A DNA stretch of 64,000 nucleotides, from assembly GCA_964523405.1 (NCBI GenBank), contig CAZGAQ010000001.1:124001-188000 (forward strand), given 5' to 3'. A model generated the notes under the pieces. The model was not told the DNA's origin. It searched no databases and was given only the letters and a program-made list of their open reading frames with translations. The translations under genes were made by a program, and so were the position numbers. The stretch is from CAZGAQ01 sp964523405. GTDB taxonomy: Bacteria > Planctomycetota > Phycisphaerae > UBA1845 > Fen-1342. This document shows, piece by piece, positions 35,087 through 43,800 of this stretch. How positions within the stretch are numbered: position 1 is the first letter of the stretch; every line of letters begins with the position of its first letter.

Positions 35087-35152
35087 GGGTGATTGTGCGG
35101 GGGGCGACGGAAAGCGTGCCAACCGGCGGGGCCGCGCCTACTATTTTGGACT

Positions 35153-36022
35153 ATGACAGTAGAAAGCACTGCTACGAACGCCGTCTTGTTGTCGCGTGAA
35201 GACCTGACCGACACCCTGAGCATCGTGCGGGTGCGGCCGGACGCGGGGGTGGTGCCGACGTTTCATCCGGGGCAGTTTTTCCGGCTGGGGCTGCCGAAGG
35301 CGGAGGTATCGGACATTGCGACCGAGGCGGCGGTGGGGCCGGCGGGCGGTGTGACTGCGGGCGGGCAGGCGGCGGTGGCGGTGCGGCCGGTGCGAGCGGG
35401 GCGGATTCGGTACACGCGGCGGGCGTACTCGATTGCGTCGTCGCCGCTGGTGCGGGACCACGCGGAGTTCCTGGTGGTGCGGATCGACCAAGGGGCGTTG
35501 ACGCCGCGGCTGTGGGACTTGGCGCCGGGGGATCGGTTGTGGATGGACGTGGAGGCGAAGGGGGAGTTCACGATGGACGTGGCGCCGGCGAGCGCGCATC
35601 TCGTGATGGTGTCGAGCGGGACGGGGGTTGCGCCGTTTCTGTCGATGCTGCGGACGTATCGGGGGCAGGGGCGGTGGCGGCGGTTCACGCTGATTCACGG
35701 GGTGCGGTACGCGGCGGACCTGGCGTATCGGGCGGAGTTGGAGGCGGTGTGCCGCGAAGAGGAGAGCGTGCGGTATGTACCGCTGGTGACGCGGGAGCCG
35801 GAGGGGAATTGGAGCGGGCTGCGCGGGCGCGTGCAGGTGGCGCTGGAGCCGGCGACGTTCGAGCGTGTAACGGGGACGGTGCTGGAGCCGGCCGATTGTC
35901 ACGTGTTCCTGTGTGGGAATCCGGAGATGATCGATTCGGTAGCGACGCTGCTGCAGGGGCGGGGATTCCGGCTCGATAGTCGCGAGTCGCCGGGGAACGT
36001 GCATTTCGAGCGCTACTGGTAG
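35153..36022 (+). CDS. Ferredoxin-NADP(+) reductase family flavoprotein
   Basis: The 289-residue protein transfers electrons between NADPH and ferredoxin or flavodoxin through FAD. The FAD motif RRAYSIASSP is present, followed by the NADPH-binding VSSGTGVAPFLSML and the family C-terminal CGNPEMIDSVATLL and HFERYW. A Gly/Ala/Val-rich insert (about 58-85, rich in GGVTAGGQAAVAV) sits between the flavin-binding strands, which is unusual. ATG 35153 is chosen; upstream in-frame sequence has no family likeness. It follows the CII-like gene by 66 bases, and 27-base tandem repeats follow its stop. Confidence 0.9.
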   Translation: MTVESTATNAVLLSREDLTDTLSIVRVRPDAGVVPTFHPGQFFRLGLPKAEVSDIATEAAVGPAGGVTAGGQAAVAVRPVRAGRIRYTRRAYSIASSPLVRDHAEFLVVRIDQGALTPRLWDLAPGDRLWMDVEAKGEFTMDVAPASAHLVMVSSGTGVAPFLSMLRTYRGQGRWRRFTLIHGVRYAADLAYRAELEAVCREEESVRYVPLVTREPEGNWSGLRGRVQVALEPATFERVTGTVLEPADCHVFLCGNPEMIDSVATLLQGRGFRLDSRESPGNVHFERYW

Positions 36023-36036
36023 GCGGGGTGCGGGCG

Positions 36037-36090
36037 GGGACGGGCCGGAGGCCGATACTCCCCGGGACAGGCCAGAGGCCTATGCTCCCC
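36037..36090. repeat. Two tandem 27-base repeats, each a hairpin
   Basis: Positions 36037-36063 and 36064-36090 are consecutive copies of GGGACnGGCCnGAGGCCnAT-type sequence ending CTCCCC. Inside each, GGCCnGAGGCC is palindromic. They begin 15 bases after the reductase stop and end 41 bases before gltX. They could act as a terminator or belong to the same hairpin-repeat habit seen elsewhere in the window. Confidence 0.7.
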
Positions 36091-36130
36091 TGGGGCGGGG
36101 GTTTACCATGGCCGCTTTTGCGAGGTTTCC

Positions 36131-37783
36131 ATGGCTACGACCGCTGGCACGACGACCGTTCGCACACGCTTTGCTCCTTCGCCGACCGGGTACTTGCACA
36201 TTGGCGGGGCGCGCACGGCTTTGTTCAACTACCTCCTGGCCAAGCGGCTGGGCGGGAAGTTCGTCCTGCGCGTCGAGGACACGGACCAGACGCGGAACAT
36301 CGAGGCTGCGGACCAGAAGCTGATGGAAGACCTGCGCTGGCTGGGGCTGCAGTGGGATGAAGGGCCGGGCGTCGGCGGGCCGGCGGGAGCGTACTACCAG
36401 AGCCAGCGGCGGGCGACGTACGCGGCCGCGGCCCGGCGGCTGCTGGAGAGTGGGCAGGCGTACTACGCCATGGAGACGCGGGCCGAGCTGGAAGAGATGC
36501 GCAAGGCGGCTCAGCAGCGCGGCGAGAAGGGGTTCCGCTATCCGCGGCCGGCGAAGTTCCCGACCGAGGCCGAAGCGGAGGCGGCGCGGGCGGCCGGGCG
36601 GCCGGTGGTGATCCGGTTCAAGATGCCGACACGGGACTTCACGGTTCACGACCAGATTCTGGGGGACGTGACGATCGGGGCCGCGGAGCTGAGCGACTTC
36701 GTGATCGTGAAGAGCGACGGGTTCCCGACGTACAACTTCGCGGTCGTGGTCGACGACGCGGCGATGGAGATCACGCACGTGCTCCGCGGGCAGGAGCACC
36801 TGATGAACACGCCGGGGCAGATCGGGCTGTACGAGGCGCTCGGGCACACGCCGCCGGCGTTCGCGCACCTGCCCATCATCTTCAACATGTCCGGCACGAA
36901 GATGAGCAAACGCGAGAAGGACAAGGTCGTGCGGGACGCGGCCAAGGCGGCCGGGCTGGACGACGCGAAGATCATGGCAGCGGCGGGGGTGACGGATGCC
37001 GCGCTGGTGGGCGCGTGGCGGGCGGGCGATACGCAACTGCCGGGCGACGCGCTGGCGCGGCTGGCGAAGGCGCTGGCGGTGCATCCGCCGGAGATTGACA
37101 TTCACGACTTCCGCAAGAGCGGCTATCTGCCGGAAGTGCTGAACAACTTCATCGCGCTGCTGGGCTGGTCGCCGGGGACGGATCGCGAGAAGTTCTCGCT
37201 GGCGGAACTGGCCGAGGCGTTCAGCCTGGAGCGGGTCGGCAAGACGAACGCGCGGTTCGATCGCGACAAGCTGCTGGCGTTCAACACGGCGGCGCTGGAT
37301 GCGGCCACGATGGAGCGGAAGGTGGCGGCGTTCCGCGATTGGCTGAGTGTGTGCGAGCCGGGGCCGTTCAGTGGCGCCGACGATGCACTGCTCGTGCGGC
37401 TGATCGAGATGTGCAAGGGGTTCCGCACGTTCCCAGACATCGAGCAGAAGGCGGGTGTGCTGTTGGCGCCGGACGAGGCGGTGAAGTACGACCCGAAGGC
37501 GATCAAGGACTGGCTGCACAAGGGCGAGCGGCTGGGCGTGCGCGTGCTGAATGACCTGGCGGGGCGGCTGGGGGGGCTGGCGGAGTGGACGCCGGAGCGG
37601 CTGGACGAGGTGGTGCGCGGATATGCCGAGGAACACGGGCTGGGGCTGGGCAAGGTGGCGCAGCCGCTGCGGGTGGCGGTGACGGGAACGACGGTGAGTC
37701 CGCAGATTGCGGATACGTTGAATCTGTTGGGGAAGGAGCGGACGCTGGTGCGGATCAGGCGGGCGCTAGTCGCGGCGGGGTAG
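36131..37783 (+). CDS. gltX: Glutamyl-tRNA synthetase (GltX)
   Basis: The enzyme charges tRNA-Glu with glutamate (and possibly tRNA-Gln, if Gln is made indirectly). The 550-residue protein has the class I HIGH motif as GYLHIGGARTALFNYLLAK (HIGG, 23-26), a VEDTDQTRN segment and KMSKR (near 257-261). After KMSKR there is an extra block of about 70 residues, Ala/Gly/Asp-rich, before the usual SGYLPEVLNNFIALLGWSPG. The C-terminal anticodon-binding helical region is intact (GVTGT-type end: VAVTGTTVSPQIADTLNLLGKERTLVRI). ATG 36131 follows GCGAGG. It is convergent with the giant vWA/TPR gene. Confidence 0.95.
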   Translation: MATTAGTTTVRTRFAPSPTGYLHIGGARTALFNYLLAKRLGGKFVLRVEDTDQTRNIEAADQKLMEDLRWLGLQWDEGPGVGGPAGAYYQSQRRATYAAAARRLLESGQAYYAMETRAELEEMRKAAQQRGEKGFRYPRPAKFPTEAEAEAARAAGRPVVIRFKMPTRDFTVHDQILGDVTIGAAELSDFVIVKSDGFPTYNFAVVVDDAAMEITHVLRGQEHLMNTPGQIGLYEALGHTPPAFAHLPIIFNMSGTKMSKREKDKVVRDAAKAAGLDDAKIMAAAGVTDAALVGAWRAGDTQLPGDALARLAKALAVHPPEIDIHDFRKSGYLPEVLNNFIALLGWSPGTDREKFSLAELAEAFSLERVGKTNARFDRDKLLAFNTAALDAATMERKVAAFRDWLSVCEPGPFSGADDALLVRLIEMCKGFRTFPDIEQKAGVLLAPDEAVKYDPKAIKDWLHKGERLGVRVLNDLAGRLGGLAEWTPERLDEVVRGYAEEHGLGLGKVAQPLRVAVTGTTVSPQIADTLNLLGKERTLVRIRRALVAAG

Positions 37784-37788
37784 AGCGG

Positions 37789-37809
37789 CTGCAAGGCAGA
37801 GCCTTGCAG
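37789..37809. terminator. Perfect 9-bp hairpin just after gltX
   Basis: CTGCAAGGC-AGA-GCCTTGCAG is a perfect stem with a three-base loop, five bases after the gltX stop. No T-tract follows. It may end gltX transcription. It belongs to the same kind of AGA-looped hairpins that recur in this genome. Confidence 0.55.
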
Positions 37810-37847
37810 TACGTTGGGCGCGCGTGGCGCCATCGGCAGACGCGGAC

Positions 37848-37867
37848 GTCAGGCAGAGACGCCTGAC
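37848..37867. repeat. Element-B-like hairpin at the 3' end of the giant gene
   Basis: GTCAGGC-AGAGAC-GCCTGAC followed by GCTACGG is another element-B copy. The stop codon of the giant minus-strand gene (CTA at 37869-37871) lies inside its conserved GCTAC tail, so the repeat touches the gene's end. It sits between two convergent genes. Confidence 0.65.
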
Positions 37868-37868
37868 G

Positions 37869-40800
37869 CTACGGTCCGGCGTGACGGGCGGCGCGGCGGA
37901 CGATGTCGGGGTGGCTCGTGTAGGTGCGGGCTTCGGCCGCGAGGGCGTCGGCGGCGGCCTGGCCTTCCTGCTGCTCGATGCGGTCGAGTAGAGCCGGCAG
38001 CCGCAGGACGGGGAGGAGCTTGCGGGGGAGGAGTTCCCGTTCGAGCTGCTCGGCGAGGCTGTCGTCGCCGCAGGCGCGGGCGAGGTCGGCCAGCCACAGC
38101 CAGGATTCGTTGGGCGTCGGGCTGAGCGGGCGGGCGCGGTCGAGCAATTGGCGGGCGGGTTCGGGGAGATCGTGGGTGGCACACCAGTTGCCAAGCAGGC
38201 AGAGTGTGCGGACCGCGACGATGGGGTAGAGCTTGCCGGCGGTGAGCTGCGCGTCGATGGTGGCCGCAACGGTCTGTGCTGCGCCTTGCTGGGTCGCGCG
38301 TTCGGCGGAGGTCGGCAGGAGCTTGGTTACGTCGATGACATCGGCCGAGCTGCCGCGGTCCTTCGTGGATACTTCGAGCAGGCGCCGGGCGGCGCTCGCG
38401 AGGTCGTCGGACCTGCCGGCGGCGGCGTCGAGGCGGCCGAGGGTGGCGAGGGTCTGGCGGAAGTCGGCGCCGCGCGGAGTCTGGAGCAGGGCGCGGATGC
38501 GGGCAAGGCGGGCGGTGTCGCTGTGGTCGGGCTGTGCGAGCCAGGCGGCTTCGAGCAGGTCGGAGGGATTGTCCAGCGGAGTCGGGGCGAGGGCACGCCA
38601 GGCTGCGGGCGTTAGCGCATCGCCGGGGGCGCAGGCCGCGAAGTCCTCCACACGCTGGATGCGGTCGTCGCTGCGCGTGGTTGTGTAGCCACCGGCGGCT
38701 TCACGGGCCACGCACCAGCGCAGGATGGCCTGAGCCTGTGCGTGGCGGCCGAGGGCGAGATTCCCGCGGGCCAGATTGCCGAAGCCGTCGCCTTCGCCGG
38801 GGTCGGCAAAGAGCAGCGCGGCATCGAGCAGCGGGGCGAGGTCAGCCGGGAAGGCGTTGGGATCGTGGTTGATGAGCGTGACTGCAAGCAGGCGGTCGTG
38901 CGTCGTGACGGCGTCGCGTTGCAGGCCGTCGCGCAGCTCGGCGGCGATGGTGTCGGGCTGACCGGCGGCGCGGGCGGCGCGAACGCGGGCGGTGGCGAGC
39001 TGGGCGGCGTCGCGCTGGGCGGGCAGGAGGGTGCGCCAGAGGCCGGCGTATTCGGTCGCCGCGAAGGGCAAGTCCGCGAGGGCGGCATAGACATCGGGGC
39101 GATCGCGACGGGCGACGGCGTTGTCCGCGAGCCAGCCCACGAGTCCGCCGGGTGAGGGATCGCGCGGCCAGACGGGCGTGAAGAACTTGTTCTCCGCCTG
39201 ATTCTTCGCGATGAAGCGGAGGAGAACCGAGCGGGCGGCCGCCGTGTCGCCGGCGAGGCGGGCGACCTGCATGGCCTGGACGGGGGCAAGCGGGCCACTG
39301 TCGCGATCGGCGGCGCGGGCGGCCCCAGGCAGGTCGTAGACCTGGCAGCAGGCGAGGGCCAGGGCCCGCCATTCGACCGTCTGCTCCATGCCGGCCACGG
39401 TCAGGCGCGTGCCGAGGAGGTGGGCGAGTTCGGCGTTGCGGCCGGTACGCGTGAGGACGTCGATCAGGCGCTGGTTGACGGGGCGGAGGGCGGTCGTCTG
39501 GTTGAAGGCGGTGACGTAGGCGTCGCCGGCTTCGTCGAGGCGGCCGGCCTGCTCGAGGAGGGCGCCGAGGGCGAAGAGCGGGACGACCGGGGCCGCGGCG
39601 GTTTGGGCGCGCTCGCGCAGCGTGGTCAGGAGGTCGTCGAATTCGGCGGGCGTGAGGGTGCCGGCGAGGTCCTCGAGCATACTGCGGAGGCGGAAGTCGG
39701 GAGCTTTGGCGGCGAGGACGCGGTCGACGCCCTTGCGCACGAGGGCGGCGGTGTCTTCGCGCTGGCCAGTGGCCTGCTGGACGCGGGCGGTCGCGGTGAG
39801 GGTGGCGAGGTCGTCGGGAGCTTCCTTGCGGAGCGTGGCGATGATGCGCGTGGCGGCGGGCAAGAAGGCCGGGTTGCGGTTCCAGCCGGCGCGGGCAAGC
39901 TGGCTATAGGCCTGCTCGGCTTCGACCTTGGGGCGTGGGGCGGCGGCGAAGAGCTGGGCGATTTGCGTGCCGAGATCGTCGTCGAGCGGTTGCTCGAGGG
40001 AGTTGCCGAGGTCGAGCAGGAAGGTGCGGAGCCCGGGGGCGGGGCGGGCGGCGGCGACGGCCTGGAGAAAGGCAGCGCGGTCGCCGGCGGGCATGGCGTC
40101 GAGCAATTCGGCCGCATCGCGGGCGGACAGCGTGGCGGCGCTACCGGCGTCGGTGGCGAGGCGCGTGAGGTCACCGGCGGGCGTCGGCAGGGCCTGGGCG
40201 AGGCGATAGTGCAGCCATTCGATGCGCAGGCGTGGCTCGCCGGTGAGGGTTTCCAGCGCGCGGGCGAGACGGGCGACGACGGTGGCACGATCGGTGTCGG
40301 CCAGGTGGTTCCAGGTCGCGCGCACGCAAGCGGCGAGATTGGTCGAGAGCGCGCCACCGCCCTGGCGGAGGCAGGCGTCGAGCCAGGCCAGCGTCCACAG
40401 CCGCAGGGTGTCGGCGTCCTGCAAGGCGAGGGCGCCGGCGACCATGGTGGGGGCGACGGTCTGGCCGGCGTCGCCCGCGGACTCGGGGGTGAACCGGCGC
40501 AGCACCTGGCGGGCAGCTTCGAGCTGGTTGGTGGCAATGAGCAGCGGCAAGACGCGGGTGACGAGCGCGGCCGTGAGCTTGGGCGGCGCGGTACCGGTGA
40601 GGCTGTGGGGATCGCGGATCAGGCGTGCGGCGACAAGTTCGACGGGCAGGTCCGTGGCGCTGTCGGGATCGATGAACGATTCGGCCCGTGCTTCGAGGCC
40701 CCAATCGAGGCGGTGCTGGATGACGGTGGCGCGGAGCTTGCGGTCTTTGGGGAGCTTTGCGACGAGGGCGCGGTCGAGGTCGTCGGCGACGTCGGGGCGG

Positions 40801-43800
40801 CGCAGGGCGAAGGCGGCGTGGCGGACCAATGTTGCCAGCCGCTCCAGGCGCGGGAAGCGCGACAACGTCGCGGTGCCGTTGCCATTTGCCGCTGCGAGGG
40901 CGGCCAGTTCCGAGGTTGCCCGCTCCGGGAGCAGACTGAGCAACTCGTCGCGCTGGGCGTCGGTGGCGCAGGCGTGCAAGAGACCGCGGACGGCGACGTC
41001 GAAGGACTGGCCGATTTCGTCGAGGTTGGTGGCCTGCTTGCGGACGGCGACGCGCATGCGGTCGGGCTGCTCTTTGTCGGGCGCAGAGGCCGCGGCGTCG
41101 ACGGCGGCGGGCAGGCGGCCGAGCATGAGTTCGAGGGCACGCCAGTAGGATGCGGCGGCGCGCTGGGGTTGGTCGAGCTGCTGGCACAGGCGGGCCGAGC
41201 GGATCAGCAGTTGGACATCGTCGGGTTCGGCGACGAGCAGCAGGCGGACGACGCGGTCGGCGTCGGCGGGGCGGCCGGCGTCTTCGTAGACGGTGGCGAT
41301 ACGCTGTTGGATCGCGGCGTAGTCGCCGGAGGCGGCGGCGCGGGCGAAGGTGTGAGCGGCCTGGCCGACGTCGCCGTTTTTCAGGAGGGTTTCGCCGAGG
41401 TCGAGAAGGACCTGTGGGGGGACTTCCTCGCCGAGAGCGAGGAGCGAGCGGCCGAGTTCGACGACGGAAGCATCGACGCCGTCGGCGCGGGCGCTGTCCA
41501 TGAGCTCACGCAGCAGGGGGCTGCGCTGCTCGCCGGCGACGAGGACGGCCTGTTCGAGCACAGCGCGCATCGCGGCGGTACGATTGAGGGCTTCGTGCAG
41601 ATCGCCGGCGAGGCGATAGAGGAAGAGCTTTTCGGGATCGGCGGCAAGGCGGGCGTAGACGCGGCGCAGGGCGGCGCGGAGCGCCGGTGGGCCGGGTTCG
41701 AGGTTCAGCAGGCCGTCGACGGCGACGGCGAAGAGGTCGTCGGCGTCGGCTTCTTCGGTGAGCTGCTGGAAGCGGGCGACGGCGCGGGCGCCTTCGCCGG
41801 CGGTTTTCAGTGCTCCGCCCCACAGCAGCAGGGCGTCGATGCGGTCGGGATAGCGCGTGAGCAGGCGGCCGTAGGCGGCGGCGGCCTCGCGGGGCAGGCC
41901 GGCGAGGGCGAGGACGCCGGCGGAGTACTCATCGGCGAGGGCACTGGAGGTCGTGACCGCGCGCAGGCGGTCGAGGGCCGCCAGGGCTTCGGCGGGCTGT
42001 TTGCGCTCGATGGCCATGACGGCGAGCTGCTGCAGGTAGTCGCCGGCGTTGTTGGGGTCGGCGACGACGAGCTGTTCGAGCGTGCTGCGGCAGCGCCCGA
42101 ACTGGTTACAGGCGAGATAGACGCGCGAGAGCTGGACGAGGGCGGGGACCTGCTGGCCGCTCTGGCGGGCGTACTCGTGCAGGATTTCCGCGGCGGAGAC
42201 GGGGTCGTTGGCGGTGGTGTAGATATTGACCAGGAGTTGCAGCTCGCGCTGGGTGGCCTGGCCAGCTTCGAGGCGTTCTTCGAGTTCGATGGCGAGTTCG
42301 GCGAGGTTGCCCTTCTGCGAGGTGAGGTCGAGCAAGCGCTCTTCGGCCTGCGCGGCGCGGGCGGTGTTCCGGGTGGTGTTCCACAGGGTGCGCCACATCG
42401 CGCGGGCCTCGTCGTAGCGCTCGTTCTCCTCGAGCAACCAGGCGACGCGAACGAGGAGGTCTTCGCTGCCGGACTGCTCCTGCAGGCGGCGGAAGTACTC
42501 CAGCGCGCGGGCCTTGTCGCCGTAGCGCTCGTAGGTTTCGGCGACGCGCAGGACTTGGCTGTCGTCGGTGCCGGCGGCTTCGGCGGCTTGGGCGACGATC
42601 TCGAGGGCGCGGTCGCCCTGGCCGCGACGGCGGGCGAGCTCGGCCTCGAAGAGCAGGGCGCTGACGCGGGCACCGGGGCCGGTGTCGGCGGCGCGGTGCG
42701 CGGCGGTGAGGGCCACGTCGTCGAGGGCGAGCTGTCCGGCGGCGTCGGCCAAAGCCAGCAGCGACGCGGCGTCGGTATGGCGGTCGATCGCGGTCTGCAG
42801 GACGGCGCGGGCCTCGGCGGGGCGGTCCTGGAGGAGGTAGAGGCGGGCCAGGCCCGCCGGCCATTCGGCGACATGGGGGGCACGCTCGATCAACGCCTGA
42901 TAGGCGGCCTGAGCGGCGTCGAGGCGGCCGGCCTCGATGGCGAGCGTGATGGCGTCCTGTTCCAGCGAGGTTTCGGCTTCGGTGGGGCCGGCCGTGGAAG
43001 ATGCGGCGGCGCGGCGCAGGACGGCGAGGGCATCATCGGGGCGGCCCAACTCGCGCAGCACTTCGACCAAAGCACGGGCCTGCTCCGGCGTGGCGTTGGG
43101 CTCGGCGAGCCAGGCGTCGGCCAGCGCCGGCAGGCTGCGGTCGTCGCGGGCGGACGCGATGATGCGTTCGCAGGCGTAGCGGCGGTCGCGCGGCAGGGGG
43201 GCGGCCGCGAGGGCGGCGCGGAACTCGGCGCGGGCAGCATCGGCGTGACCGGCGTGCAGTTGCCAGTGGCCGCGGAACAGGTGGTCGTGGAACGGGCGAG
43301 CCGACTGCGGCGCTGTGGGGCCGACGAGCTCGGTGGCGAGCGTGAAGTCGGTATGCAGGGCGGCGAGCTGGGCGGCGTAGGCGCGCGCGGCGCCGGGGGC
43401 GTTGGCGAGATCGATCTCGGCCGCGGCCCGCAGCGCGGCGCCGGCGGCGCGCGCGTCATCGATGTCGTAGGCCAGCAAGGCGCGCCGGACCTGCAGGGCG
43501 AACCGCGCTTCGGGCGTGGCGGCTTGCTGCAGTGCGCGGGTGAGCCATTTCAGGGCGGCCGACTCATGACCGAGCTGCTCTTCGACGCGGCCCAGCTCGG
43601 CGGAGACGTCGGTGCCGACCGCCGGTTGCTTCGTCAGGGGTTCCAGCACGTCGCGGGCGAGCTGCAGATCGCCGTTGCGCGCGGCTGCGCGGGCCAGCCA
43701 GTGGGCGGCCAGCGGGGCGGCGATCGTGTCGTCGTCCGTCAGCCCCGCTTTGCGCAAGTGGGCGACGAGCGCGTCGAGATGGCCATCGCGTGCGAGCACG

